From assembly GCA_900455085.1 (NCBI GenBank), contig UGTZ01000001.1, positions 3,192,501 to 3,256,500 on the forward strand: a stretch of 64,000 nucleotides of DNA. The letters are read 5' to 3'. Source of the DNA: Providencia rettgeri. GTDB lineage: Bacteria; Pseudomonadota; Gammaproteobacteria; Enterobacterales; Enterobacteriaceae. Under the pieces are notes generated by a model that was given only the letters and a program-made list of their open reading frames with translations, made no database searches and was not told the origin of the DNA. A program made the position numbers and the translations under genes. This document shows, in pieces, positions 8,831 through 18,061 of this stretch. Positions within the stretch are counted from its first letter, which is position 1; every line of letters begins with the position of its first letter.

Positions 8831-9787
8831 CTAAAATTGTTTTTTTCCTTCTAATACCGCAATGCGATTTTCAATCGAAGGGTGAGTAGAAAATACAGAA
8901 TCGCCTTTATTAAAAATATAAGCGGCCTTGCGGTAAGCTTGCCCTGTGGTACTGTTATCATATTCATGGGTTTCATGATTACCGGAGATTTTTTTCAACG
9001 CACTTATCATGGCTTGGTTATCTGAAGTCAAATCCACTGCCGCGGCGTCAGCCATATATTCACGGGTACGAGATAAATAAAAATAGAGTATTTGGGTTAT
9101 CCACGGTAAAACAAAATTTAGAACCAATAGGATCATTTGCGCTTTATTAGCAGCATTATTGCGGCTGCGCCCTGCTGTTCGGATAAAAATCTGACTAAAT
9201 AAATTCGTTACCGTTAAAATCACGTTTGCCAAAATCCCCACATACAGCGTTAATTTTGAATCGCCGTGAATAATGTGCCCAACTTCATGAGCGAGAACGG
9301 CTTGAACTTCTTGCCGATTAAGTGTTTGTAACAAACCTCTGGTTACCCCCACAAGTGCATTACGCTTATTCCACCCTGCTGCAAAAGCATTCGGCTCATC
9401 CGTTTCTAAAATATATAAACGGGGAATATAACCTAAACTAGCACTTAAGCTTAATTCTTCAATAATATTAAAAAGTTGCTTTTCTTGAGGGCTACTCGCA
9501 TTTTCTTGGGTGATTTCTCTGGCATTCATCCCAGCTAACATCATTTTATGGCCTCTAAAATGAATATAAATCAGCCCAAGAAAGGTTAAACCTAAAACAA
9601 TAAAAGTGGCGATAGGTAATTCATGAAATGTCACAAACATCATCGCATTATCGACTAAGTCCAATTGCTCATTTGGATGTGTTGCAATATCTGCCAATAA
9701 GCCAATAATTAGCATTAAAAAAATATAGCTCATCACCACCAAACGCGTGCGAAGATTATTTTTACGAATGACATTTCTAAAATCCAT
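8831..9787 (-). CDS. M48 family membrane zinc metalloprotease (HtpX-like)
   Basis: This is a 318-aa membrane-embedded metallopeptidase. The catalytic zinc site HEVGH is at residues 167-171 and the third ligand is Glu243 in SRTREYMADA. Membrane segments lie near residues 17-34, 57-76, 180-200 and 218-237, with the active site facing the cytosol in HtpX-type enzymes. It is somewhat longer than E. coli HtpX (293 aa) and is paired with lemA, which lies 86 bp upstream on the same strand. LemA/M48 pairs are common in bacteria; a role in membrane protein quality control is known for HtpX and only inferred here. Confidence 0.88.
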   Translation of the reverse strand: MDFRNVIRKNNLRTRLVVMSYIFLMLIIGLLADIATHPNEQLDLVDNAMMFVTFHELPIATFIVLGLTFLGLIYIHFRGHKMMLAGMNAREITQENASSPQEKQLFNIIEELSLSASLGYIPRLYILETDEPNAFAAGWNKRNALVGVTRGLLQTLNRQEVQAVLAHEVGHIIHGDSKLTLYVGILANVILTVTNLFSQIFIRTAGRSRNNAANKAQMILLVLNFVLPWITQILYFYLSRTREYMADAAAVDLTSDNQAMISALKKISGNHETHEYDNSTTGQAYRKAAYIFNKGDSVFSTHPSIENRIAVLEGKKQF

Positions 9788-9873
9788 AATGTGACCTGTT
9801 ATCTACCACTCATATAATATCGGAACACCATAAGGCATTCCGATGATTGATAACTTCAACGGTTAAGCGGTTT

Positions 9874-10434
9874 TTAATCAAAATTAATGCGACGTGATTC
9901 CTCAGTCTTGATGGTTTCTTCATCAAGACGCCAATATTCCTTGGAAATTTTTAAGCTAGGAATAATGCCAACAATTAGTACCGCAGGCATAGACGCAATA
10001 TACGCATTATAAGTTTCTAATGAGCGGTTATAACCACGTTTAGCAAATGACAATTTATTTTCTGAAGAAACGATTTCTTCTTGTAAATTTGCCATAATTG
10101 CATCGGATTTTAGCTCCGGATAAGCTTCAACTGCGACATTAATCGCCCCACTGGTCACCATTTTTGATAATGCATCTTCGGCTTCGCGGGCTTTATCCCC
10201 TGTCGCATTTTGTGCTTGTGTCCGTAGTTCAGTAATTTTGCTGAACACCTCGGTTTCATGGCTTAAATATTTTTTAACTGTTGCCAATAAGCTATCAAAT
10301 ACTTTTCCACGACGGTCTAATTGAACTGAAATCTCTGTTTCGCTCGAAATAACAGCTTCTCGCAATGCAACGATACGGTTATAAAAATAGATAACGATCA
10401 GCACCACGACAACAATAAAAATTAAAAATTTCAT
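9874..10434 (-). CDS. lemA: LemA family protein
   Basis: The 186-aa product has one N-terminal membrane anchor (about residues 3-19) and a long helical domain typical of the LemA family, with the conserved region AYPELKSDAIMANLQEE near the middle. The start at 10434 is chosen because an AAAAGG lies six bases upstream; the GTG at 10440 would be directly against that ribosome site. Its partner is the M48 protease gene just downstream. LemA function is not settled; proximity suggests it acts with the protease. Confidence 0.9.
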   Translation of the reverse strand: MKFLIFIVVVVLIVIYFYNRIVALREAVISSETEISVQLDRRGKVFDSLLATVKKYLSHETEVFSKITELRTQAQNATGDKAREAEDALSKMVTSGAINVAVEAYPELKSDAIMANLQEEIVSSENKLSFAKRGYNRSLETYNAYIASMPAVLIVGIIPSLKISKEYWRLDEETIKTEESRRINFD

Positions 10435-10598
10435 AGTCACCTTTTCGGGTTACCCGCAGGTAGAAAGAAAACTGATTAAATAACAGATGCAGCTATTCTA
10501 CGCGAACATGACGCAATAAAGAAATATTCCGAGAACAATTCAGAAAAATAGAAGGTTAAAGTAGGCGTGTTTAGTAAAGAAAGGGGTCAACAATAAAT

Positions 10599-10630
10599 AA
10601 GGCTATTTAGAGATAATACTAAATAGCCTT
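10599..10630 (-). terminator. Terminator of mrp
   Basis: A perfect 12-bp stem (AAGGCTATTTAG / CTAAATAGCCTT) with an 8-nt loop sits 17 bp after the mrp stop. A T-rich TTATTTATT follows on the minus strand, and there are five T on the plus side. Confidence 0.8.
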
Positions 10631-10646
10631 TTTGCTCTATAACCGA

Positions 10647-11759
10647 TTAAACTGCACGGAAAGAAATTTCTGTTGGGATTTTATCCCCTTCCCAATACAT
10701 CAAGGCTGAAATTCCTGAAGCAATTTCACGGTAGATATCGGCAAATTCACCTTCTGGATCACGCATAACAGTAGGCTGGCCACGGTCAAGGTCTTCACGT
10801 AAAGAGATATGCAGAGGAACCTGTCCCAATAATTTAGTATGGTATTTTTCTGCTAATTTCTCAGCACCACCGGTACCAAAAATCGGTTCTACATGCCCAC
10901 AATTGCTGCAAATATGTGCACTCATGTTTTCAACAACACCCAGTACTGGGACATTGACTTTCTTAAACATCACTATGCCTTTCATAGCATCAACCAAGGC
11001 GATATCTTGTGGTGTTGTCACTACCACCGCCCCAGTAACAGGAATATTTTGAGAAAGCGTCAGCTGGATGTCACCTGTTCCCGGTGGCATATCGATAACT
11101 AAGTAATCCAAATCCGGCCATAACGTGTCTTGCAGCATCTGCATCAATGCTTTGCTTGCCATTGGGCCACGCCAAACCATAGCGTTGTCATCCGTCACTA
11201 AGTAACCGATTGAGTTTGTTGCCAAGCCATACGCCATGATTGGGGCCATATGCTGACCATCTGGGGAGGTTGGGCGCTCTAATGTTGTGCCTAACATATT
11301 TGGAATTGATGGGCCGTAAATATCCGCATCAAGGATCCCCACTTTCGCTCCTTCTTGTGCCAGCGCAAGCGCTAAGTTCACAGAAGTACTGGATTTACCA
11401 ACACCACCTTTACCCGAACTGACGGCTAAGATATTACGAACACCATTAATGCCCGGCAAATCATTTGCACGTTTTAATGTGGTGATGTCATGGCGCAGTT
11501 TCCATTCAACAGCATGAGCGCCTGTTTGTTGCTTCAATTCAGCGGTCTTTTCGCTAATTAAAGTTTGAAACGGCCCTTTCCAAACGAATGGCATAACTAA
11601 TTCGACATGCAGCACGTTGTCCAACATTGCGCAATGATATAACGCTTTGATAGAAATCAAATTACGTTGCAGTGTTGGGTGTGTAAATGAAGCCAAAACT
11701 TTGGAGACTTGTTCAGTCAGCAGTTCTGGTTTGTTCTGCTCGGGGGATTTATCGTTCAT
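10647..11759 (-). CDS. mrp: Iron-sulfur cluster carrier ATPase Mrp/ApbC
   Basis: Mrp is a cytosolic P-loop ATPase that binds and transfers 4Fe-4S clusters. The 370-aa protein has an N-terminal MIP18-like region (about 1-95), the deviant Walker A GKGGVGKS at 116-123, and the CxxC cluster site Cys284-Cys287 (CSNC). It is divergent from metG, the same pairing as in E. coli, with a 262-bp shared promoter region. Confidence 0.96.
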   Translation of the reverse strand: MNDKSPEQNKPELLTEQVSKVLASFTHPTLQRNLISIKALYHCAMLDNVLHVELVMPFVWKGPFQTLISEKTAELKQQTGAHAVEWKLRHDITTLKRANDLPGINGVRNILAVSSGKGGVGKSSTSVNLALALAQEGAKVGILDADIYGPSIPNMLGTTLERPTSPDGQHMAPIMAYGLATNSIGYLVTDDNAMVWRGPMASKALMQMLQDTLWPDLDYLVIDMPPGTGDIQLTLSQNIPVTGAVVVTTPQDIALVDAMKGIVMFKKVNVPVLGVVENMSAHICSNCGHVEPIFGTGGAEKLAEKYHTKLLGQVPLHISLREDLDRGQPTVMRDPEGEFADIYREIASGISALMYWEGDKIPTEISFRAV

Positions 11760-12021
11760 CCCGGCTCCTTTATTTATATTTTTGAACTAGGTACATCCTG
11801 AATAATAAGCTACATAAAATTAAACAGATATACTTTGACTGAGATTAATCATAACAGAGAACACAAAAAATAGTGATTACCCCGCATAGTAAAAACCACA
11901 AAGAGGTAAAAATTTCTTTTTCGAACAAATTGCCAATTAATATTTTATACCCCTAGCAGCGATGGTTTTGATCGGTTAACATCAAAGACCCTTTTCAAAT
12001 AATGGAAGTAAGAAAGTTACT

Positions 12022-14049
12022 ATGTCTCAAGTCGCGAATAAATTACTGGTAACCTGTGCGTTACCCTATGCTAACGGTTCAATCCATCTTGGTCATATCC
12101 TGGAACATATTCAGGCTGATATTTGGGTCCGTTATCAGCGAATGCGCGGCAAAGAGGTTCACTTTATCTGTGCCGATGACGCGCACGGAACTCCAATCAT
12201 GCTTAAAGCTCAACAACTTGGCGTAACGCCAGAAGAGATGATTGCGGCAGTGAACCAAGAGCATCAGAACGATTTTGCTGGTTTCGCCATTAGTTATGAC
12301 AACTATCACTCCACACACAGTGAAGAAAACAAAGTCTTATCAGAGCTAATTTACGGGAAACTGAAAAATAACGGTTTTATTAAAAACCGCACTATCTCAC
12401 AGCTTTTCGACCCAGAAAAAGGCATGTTCTTACCAGATCGCTTCGTTAAAGGCACTTGTCCAAAATGTAAAGCCGAAGACCAATATGGTGATAACTGTGA
12501 AGTCTGTAGCGCAACCTATAGCCCAACAGAGCTGATTAACCCACGTTCAGTGATTTCTGGCGCTACACCTGTCATGCGTGATTCAGAACACTTTTTCTTT
12601 GATCTTCCTGCATTTAGCGACATGCTTCAAGCGTGGACTCGCTCAGGCGCATTACAAGAACAAGTCGCCAACAAAATGCAAGAATGGTTCGAATCAGGCC
12701 TACAACAATGGGATATTACCCGTGATGCACCTTATTTCGGTTTTGAAATTCCTGATGCGCCGGGTAAATATTTCTATGTTTGGTTAGATGCGCCTATCGG
12801 TTACATGGGCTCCTTTAAAAACCTGTGTAATAAACGCGGTGACCTCGACTTTGACGAGTTTTGGAATAAAGATTCAAAAACCGATCTTTACCATTTCATT
12901 GGTAAAGATATCGTCTATTTCCACAGCCTGTTCTGGCCTGCCATGTTAGAAGGTAGCCAGTATCGTAAACCAACAAACCTGTTTGTTCATGGTTATGTCA
13001 CGGTTAATGGGGCAAAAATGTCGAAGTCGCGCGGTACATTTATTACTGCCCGCTCTTACTTAGATCACCTAGATGCCGACTGCTTGCGCTATTACTATGC
13101 AGCAAAACTGTCTTCGCGTATTGATGACATCGATTTTAATTTGGAAGATTTCGTCCAGCGTGTGAATAGCGACATCGTCAATAAAGTGGTTAACTTGGCA
13201 TCACGTAATGCGGGCTTTATTGCTAAACGCTTTGGCGGTCAATTATCAGCAAACCTTGCTGAGCCAGAGTTATACCAACAATTTGTTGATGCCGCTAAAG
13301 TTATCGGTGAGGATTATAACAACCGTGAATATAACAAAGCGATCCGTGAAATCATGGCATTAGCCGATATCGCAAACCGCTATGTTGATGAAAAAGCCCC
13401 TTGGGTTGTGGCAAAACAAGAAGGTAAAGATCAAGAGCTGCAAGATATTTGCTCGATGGGCATCAACTTGTTCCGCGTTCTAATGACTTACCTAAAACCT
13501 GTTTTACCAGGGCTCACTAAGCGTGCTGAAGCTTTCTTAAATAGTGAATTATCATGGGATACGATTAACACCCCATTATTGAACCACAACGTCGCACCAT
13601 TTAAGGCATTGTTTAACCGCATTGAAATGGCAAAAGTGGATGCAATGGTCGAAGCCTCAAAAGAGAGTATCAAACCCGTTCAGCAACTTACGGGGCCGCT
13701 AGCCGATGACCCAATTCAAGATACCATCACCTTTGATGACTTTGCGAAAATTGACCTGCGAATTGCATTAATCAAGCAAGCTGATTTTGTTGAAGGCTCA
13801 GACAAGCTACTGAAATTACAATTAGATATTGGCGGTGAAACTCGCCAAGTATTTTCTGGTATTCGCTTAGCTTACCCAGACCCTAAAGCTTTAGAAGGAC
13901 GTTTAACCGTGATGGTTGCCAACCTCGCACCTCGTAAAATGCGTTTTGGTATTTCGGAAGGTATGGTAATGGCTGCTGGCCCTGGCGGTAAAGATATCTT
14001 CTTACTCAGCCCAGACAGTGGTGCACAACCCGGTATGCAAGTTAAATAA
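12022..14049 (+). CDS. metG: Methionyl-tRNA synthetase
   Basis: This enzyme charges tRNA-Met with methionine. The 675-aa protein (E. coli 677) has the class I motif HLGH at residues 22-25, a zinc knuckle with two CxxC pairs (CPKC, CEVC) near 145-161, and KMSKS at 332-336. A C-terminal tRNA-binding domain of the EMAP-II type covers about 575-675 and supports dimerisation. A strong terminator follows. Confidence 0.98.
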   Translation: MSQVANKLLVTCALPYANGSIHLGHILEHIQADIWVRYQRMRGKEVHFICADDAHGTPIMLKAQQLGVTPEEMIAAVNQEHQNDFAGFAISYDNYHSTHSEENKVLSELIYGKLKNNGFIKNRTISQLFDPEKGMFLPDRFVKGTCPKCKAEDQYGDNCEVCSATYSPTELINPRSVISGATPVMRDSEHFFFDLPAFSDMLQAWTRSGALQEQVANKMQEWFESGLQQWDITRDAPYFGFEIPDAPGKYFYVWLDAPIGYMGSFKNLCNKRGDLDFDEFWNKDSKTDLYHFIGKDIVYFHSLFWPAMLEGSQYRKPTNLFVHGYVTVNGAKMSKSRGTFITARSYLDHLDADCLRYYYAAKLSSRIDDIDFNLEDFVQRVNSDIVNKVVNLASRNAGFIAKRFGGQLSANLAEPELYQQFVDAAKVIGEDYNNREYNKAIREIMALADIANRYVDEKAPWVVAKQEGKDQELQDICSMGINLFRVLMTYLKPVLPGLTKRAEAFLNSELSWDTINTPLLNHNVAPFKALFNRIEMAKVDAMVEASKESIKPVQQLTGPLADDPIQDTITFDDFAKIDLRIALIKQADFVEGSDKLLKLQLDIGGETRQVFSGIRLAYPDPKALEGRLTVMVANLAPRKMRFGISEGMVMAAGPGGKDIFLLSPDSGAQPGMQVK

Positions 14050-14078
14050 CCCATACTTGCTCTAGTCTGTTATTCATT

Positions 14079-14109
14079 AAAAGTGGGAAGCTAAATACTT
14101 CCCACTTTT
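14079..14109 (+). terminator. Rho-independent terminator of metG
   Basis: A 12-bp stem (AAAAGTGGGAAG / CTTCCCACTTTT) with a 7-nt loop runs into further T residues. Confidence 0.9.
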
Positions 14110-14124
14110 TTATTGGCTTTTTAT

Positions 14125-14140
14125 TGTGATCGGTAGCACA
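14125..14140 (+). promoter_or_regulatory. CRP-like site upstream of yohJ
   Basis: TGTGA-N6-GCACA matches nine of ten core positions of the CRP consensus and is embedded in the wider palindrome ATTGTG/CACAAT. It lies about 55 bp before the yohJ start codon. Confidence 0.6.
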
Positions 14141-14192
14141 ATAATAAAGTTAATTGTATGATGAATAGATATTACATTACAGGACCAGTCTC

Positions 14193-14660
14193 ATGTCATT
14201 TAAACAGGTACTGATAACGGGATGGCAATATTTGCGAGCTTTCGCAATACTCTACCTTTGCCTGATTATTGGAAACCTTATCTCAACACTACTTCCATTC
14301 TCCATCCCTGGCAGCATTGTCGGCATGTTAATTTTATTCATACTGCTTGCGTTACAAATTATTCCCGCGAAGTGGGCACAACCCGGTTGCAGCATTTTGT
14401 TGAAAAATATGACCATCCTGTTTGTTCCTATTGGTGTTGGCATAATGAATTACTATGAATTACTCAGCCAACAAATGGTTCCTATCATCGTTTCCTGCGT
14501 GGTTAGTACCTTAATCGTTATGGTCGTTGTCGCCATCAGTTCCAACTATATTCATAAGGAACGCCCTGTCGTTGGGGCTCAACCTGATGACGTTCCTTTA
14601 CCCCCCGAAGACCCAATTTCTTCGGTCATTAATAATGATAAAACTAAGGGGAATGAATAA
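14193..14660 (+). CDS. yohJ: CidA/LrgA family holin-like membrane protein
   Basis: The 155-aa protein has four predicted membrane helices in the first 120 residues with the LrgA family segment IPGSIVGMLILF. It carries a polar C-terminal tail of about 25 residues (rich in P, D and E) beyond the usual E. coli length of 132. The stop overlaps the yohK start (TAATG), so the two are translationally coupled. CidA/LrgA-CidB/LrgB pairs are linked to murein hydrolase control and to pyruvate or small-metabolite transport in other bacteria; the role of YohJK in enterics is not settled. Confidence 0.9.
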   Translation: MSFKQVLITGWQYLRAFAILYLCLIIGNLISTLLPFSIPGSIVGMLILFILLALQIIPAKWAQPGCSILLKNMTILFVPIGVGIMNYYELLSQQMVPIIVSCVVSTLIVMVVVAISSNYIHKERPVVGAQPDDVPLPPEDPISSVINNDKTKGNE

Positions 14661-15354
14661 TGTTAGAACATATTTGGTGGTCATTGCCGTTGACCATTGT
14701 GGTGTTTTATTTGGCTCGTAAGCTGTCGACCACATTTAAGTTACCGATTTTAAACCCACTATTAATTACTATTGCGGTATTGATTGCACTACTAGTGATC
14801 ACGAATACCTCTTATGAGCACTATTTTGCAGGTAGCAAAATACTCAATGATTTACTACAGCCTGCAGTCGTCGCGCTCGCTTTTCCACTTTACGAACAAA
14901 TGCACCAAATTCGAGCCCAGTGGAAATCTTTATTAAGTATTTGTTTTGCAGGTAGTTTAGTGGCCATGTTTAGCGGTGCCGCCATCGCGTTATGGTTGGG
15001 GCAACCCCTGATATCGCGGGTTCTATTTTGCCTAAATCGGTTACTACCCCTATCGCGATGGCTGTTGCTGATTCGGTTGGTGGGATCCCTGCGATTAGTG
15101 CCGCCTGCGTGTTATTTGTTGGGATCTTAGGCGCCATGTTTGGCCATAGCTTATTTGATGTGCTGCGTGTACGAACCCACGCATCAAGGGGACTCGCGAT
15201 GGGAACCGCTTCCCACGCCCTAGGCACTGCCCGCTGTGCCGAAGTGAATTACATTGAAGGTGCTTACAGTTCCCTTGCATTGATGACCTGTGGGGTTATC
15301 ACCTCACTTATAGCCCCGTTTATCTTTCCTGTTATTTTACATCTTTTTAGCTAA
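14660..15354 (+). pseudogene. yohK: CidB/LrgB family protein, frameshifted at a G-run
   Basis: Two overlapping frames (14660-15130 and 14992-15354) together encode one YohK. The first gives the N-terminal half ending AIALWLG. The second continues with ATPDIAGSILPKSVTTP, exactly where the family does. The switch is at GGGG (14998-15001): one more G would join the frames and give 231 aa, the same length as E. coli YohK. Downstream motifs GIPAISA and ASHALGTARC are intact. A sequencing error or a recent single-base deletion is likelier than old decay. The GGGG could in principle allow a -1 slip, but no stimulatory structure is obvious. Confidence 0.88.
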
Positions 15355-15385
15355 GCTTAATTCACTAAGCCAATATCCAAGCAAA

Positions 15386-15417
15386 TGAGTAAGAGGAATT
15401 TATTAGCCTCTTACTCA
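15386..15417 (+). terminator. Hairpin after yohK
   Basis: A perfect 11-bp stem (TGAGTAAGAGG / CCTCTTACTCA) with a 10-nt loop lies 32 bp after yohK. There is no T-run, so it is a stem-loop rather than a classic terminator. Confidence 0.5.
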
Positions 15418-15435
15418 CTAACACACGGAGAAAAC

Positions 15436-15492
15436 ATGAGATATATCTCTCAATTAAAGAATTTGTTTCATATGTTTCATTTAAAATGGTGA
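15436..15492 (+). CDS. Possible 18-codon leader ORF upstream of cdd
   Basis: ATG at 15436 is preceded by a GGAG at good spacing and opens a short frame, MRYISQLKNLFHMFHLKW, ending at a TGA that overlaps the CRP-like site. It is basic and aromatic, with no recognised family. It could be chance; only the ribosome site argues for it. Confidence 0.25.
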   Translation: MRYISQLKNLFHMFHLKW

Positions 15493-15503
15493 CTTAAGTC
15501 ACA
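15488..15503 (+). promoter_or_regulatory. CRP-like site upstream of cdd
   Basis: GGTGA-N6-TCACA matches the CRP palindrome in nine of ten core positions and lies about 55 bp before the cdd start. In E. coli cdd is known to be controlled by CRP and CytR, which agrees with this. Confidence 0.65.
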
Positions 15504-15558
15504 TATTGTTGAGCGCATTATTGAATAGAATAAAAATAATTAATTAGGGAGGTAACAC

Positions 15559-16446
15559 ATGCATTCACGATTTAAGGCCGCTTGGGCCGAACTTCCAGAA
15601 AAGTTACAGTCGGTACTTAGACCAATCATTGATAATTCTGATTTCCGAGGTATGTTAACAGCGGAACAAGTCAAACAGATTAAAGCTGAAGCAGGTGTAA
15701 GCGACGCTGAATTAGCCTTTGCGTTGTTGCCTTTCGCTGCGGCTTATGCAATTACTCCAATCTCCCATTTTCACGTTGGTGCAATCGCTTGCGGCGCAAG
15801 TGGTAATTTATATTTCGGCGCCAATATGGAATTTAGCCATGTTTCAATGGGGCAAGTGATCCATGCAGAACAGTGTGCAGTGACACACTCTTGGATGAAA
15901 GGTGAAACGCAGATTACCTCAATTACCGTGAATTACACACCTTGTGGGCACTGCCGCCAATTTATGAATGAATTGCGTGAAGGCGGTAAAATTATGGTGA
16001 ATTTACCGGGCCGCACACCCGCAGTACTACACCACTATTTACCCGACTCATTTGGGCCGTCTGACTTAAACATTACTACTTTACTACTCGACCCGGTTGA
16101 CCATGGCTATAAAAACCAAAGCCGTGACCGGTTATTAAGTGCAGCAATCGAGGCAGCAAACCAATCCCATGCGCCTTATAGCCAATCTCATTCAGGTATT
16201 GCGTTACAGTTAAAAGATGGTTCATTATTTACAGGCCGCTACGCAGAAAATGCCGCATTCAACCCAAGTTTACCACCACTGCAAGCCGCTTTAATTATGA
16301 TTAACCTTGCAGGTAAAGATATTCACGCCATCGACCAAGCTAAGTTTGTTGAAAAACAAGATGCAATTATCAAACATTGGTATGTTACCGAAAATACATT
16401 ACAGGCACTAGGTTGCCAAAATATTGAATTAGCTTATTTGGATTAA
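15559..16446 (+). CDS. cdd: Cytidine deaminase
   Basis: Cdd converts cytidine and deoxycytidine to uridine and deoxyuridine in salvage. The 295-aa protein is the long, E. coli-type homodimeric form with an active N-terminal domain and a degenerate second domain. Zinc and catalytic residues fall at the same numbers as in E. coli: His102-Ala-Glu104, Cys129 and Cys132 (PCGHC). A GGGAGG ribosome site precedes the ATG. In E. coli sanA follows cdd; here about 13 kb intervenes. Confidence 0.98.
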   Translation: MHSRFKAAWAELPEKLQSVLRPIIDNSDFRGMLTAEQVKQIKAEAGVSDAELAFALLPFAAAYAITPISHFHVGAIACGASGNLYFGANMEFSHVSMGQVIHAEQCAVTHSWMKGETQITSITVNYTPCGHCRQFMNELREGGKIMVNLPGRTPAVLHHYLPDSFGPSDLNITTLLLDPVDHGYKNQSRDRLLSAAIEAANQSHAPYSQSHSGIALQLKDGSLFTGRYAENAAFNPSLPPLQAALIMINLAGKDIHAIDQAKFVEKQDAIIKHWYVTENTLQALGCQNIELAYLD

Positions 16447-16467
16447 TTTTATATTTATTTAAATATA

Positions 16468-16507
16468 ACGGTTATTGCTGGGAGCTTGAATAAATAGCAA
16501 TAACCGT
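16468..16507. terminator. Hairpin between cdd and the hypothetical cluster
   Basis: A perfect 12-bp inverted repeat (ACGGTTATTGCT / AGCAATAACCGT) with a 16-nt loop lies 22 bp after cdd, between convergent genes. It lacks a clear T-run. Confidence 0.5.
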
Positions 16508-16603
16508 ATAGTTGTTATTAGAACTTTAATCTTGTTCACAAAACTATTTACCTGCAAAGTGGCCATCCATAATAGGACTCACTAGTTTTGATTAATATAT
16601 GCC

Positions 16604-17251
16604 CTAGTAAGTAAATTCATTAAACAATTTTTCTGTTTCATTTATCGTGTCTTCTAATGTAATAACTAAAGGGATCTTTCGCATTTTTTCTAGCCAAGCT
16701 TGGCTTTGTTGCTGTTTTATCGATACAGATTGCGCGGCTTCTTCTTTCATGTCTAGCCAAATGCTAGCAAATAACGCTGATTCACCATTAAGTGATTTAT
16801 TAGAAAAGCTATTTAATAGTTTCCCTATAATTTTATTCTTTTTATCTATAGATAATACTTCAAATACATCTTTAAACAACCAACCTTCATAAGGAATCCC
16901 TGAATTTAACATCGCTTCTTTTTTTATTTTAATAAATTCTTGATGTGTAATATCACCAATTGGGATGTTATCACTTTCTTTGCGATTTTTCATAATTCGT
17001 CCATATGCTAATTTGACTTCTTTTTGATACCGACTCCGTTTTTCACTGGTGAATGACTCACCCCGTGCCTTCATATGATTATTTAAAAACTCTTTTTCTA
17101 GATAAATAAAAATACTGAAATATTTATCACTTGAATCATTTACCTTTTGAGGGTTATATTTTTCATTAAAAGAGTAACCTTTATTTATGAGAATTAAACA
17201 TGATAAAATTATAAAAATTAATTTAGAAATAATAAATTTAGAAACCATCAT
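16604..17251 (-). CDS. Hypothetical exported protein, paralog family member (WLEKM family, copy A)
   Basis: The 215-aa product is unrecognised. An N-terminal signal peptide (about residues 5-27, cleavage near GYS-FNE) suggests export to the periplasm. The C-terminal half shares a pattern with three neighbouring genes: GDITHQE, then IPYEGWLFKDVFEVL with its conserved Trp, an acidic ASIWLDMKEEA stretch, and QAWLEKMRKIPLV. The start at 17251 has AAGGAG at ideal spacing and overlaps the 3' end of the upstream paralog by 14 bp, so the two are in one operon. It is the last gene of the cluster and is much AT-richer than the flanking core genes. Confidence 0.75.
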   Translation of the reverse strand: MMVSKFIISKLIFIILSCLILINKGYSFNEKYNPQKVNDSSDKYFSIFIYLEKEFLNNHMKARGESFTSEKRSRYQKEVKLAYGRIMKNRKESDNIPIGDITHQEFIKIKKEAMLNSGIPYEGWLFKDVFEVLSIDKKNKIIGKLLNSFSNKSLNGESALFASIWLDMKEEAAQSVSIKQQQSQAWLEKMRKIPLVITLEDTINETEKLFNEFTY

Positions 17252-17906
17252 TAGAACTCCTTTTATTCTTATTAAAATTCATTGAATTATTAATCATTTC
17301 TTCAAACATAAAGTCTAATTCTTTTTCTATATTTTTAACTAAAGTAATCCGCCTCATTTTCTCCAGCCATCTTTTGCTTTTAATTTGCTTGTCTGATGGT
17401 GGTTTGGAAGCTTCTCTTACCATTGCATACCAAAGCATCATGAATAATTTAGCTTCCTTCGCAGGATCGTTGTTATTCATCACAAAAACGAACTGTTGCC
17501 ATAGTGCCTCTCGGTTTCTCTCATTAATAATATCTAAAACATCTGCTAAAATCCAAGCATGATAAGACATTCCCATTTCATTTAAATTCTCACGATAAAA
17601 ATCCATTGCCTGTTCATGGCTTAATTTTTTAATAAATGCTTCTTTTGGATACTTTAAAAATTCTAACATTGGGTTATTATCTTTTCCCCCCTTGAAAATA
17701 ACTAATTTTTTTCTATCAAATATTAAATCCTTAGATTCAGAAAAGTATAACATCTGTAGCATAAAGAAAAGACGTGGCGTTTTAACACCTTTTTTTTCAC
17801 AAAAATTAGTTGTATTTTTTTTATTATATTTTACATTATTTCCTTGAGGATTTTGGCAAGCACCGAAAAGAAAAACTGAAAGCACAACTATTAATTTATA
17901 ATTCAT
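17238..17906 (-). CDS. Hypothetical lipoprotein, paralog family member (WLEKM family, copy B)
   Basis: This unrecognised 222-aa protein begins MNYKLIVVLSVFLFGACQNP, a probable lipoprotein signal with the acylated Cys in FGAC, although the lipobox is not ideal. The start at 17906 is chosen over 17912 because the AAGGA lies five bases upstream of it. It shares with copy A the pattern SYHAWILADVLDII, LWYAMVREA and RWLEKMRRITLV. The tail is Asn- and Lys-rich. Co-directional with the rest of the cluster. Function unknown. Confidence 0.75.
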   Translation of the reverse strand: MNYKLIVVLSVFLFGACQNPQGNNVKYNKKNTTNFCEKKGVKTPRLFFMLQMLYFSESKDLIFDRKKLVIFKGGKDNNPMLEFLKYPKEAFIKKLSHEQAMDFYRENLNEMGMSYHAWILADVLDIINERNREALWQQFVFVMNNNDPAKEAKLFMMLWYAMVREASKPPSDKQIKSKRWLEKMRRITLVKNIEKELDFMFEEMINNSMNFNKNKRSSNDGF

Positions 17907-18061
17907 ATACATCCTTGTGATTCATAAAGTTAGAAACCAATAATCTTAAAAATAAATTATGTAAAAAACACATTGCCCACATAAAAAGAAACATCAGTAA
18001 TCACCATTCGTTTACTAATAACTAAAATAATTTATTTTATTATAAGTAGACTTTTTAAATA

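Noticed and set aside
14998..15001. Programmed -1 frameshift in yohK
   Set aside because: No canonical slippery heptamer or downstream pseudoknot seen, and similar single-base breaks occur in unrelated genes, pointing to sequence error.
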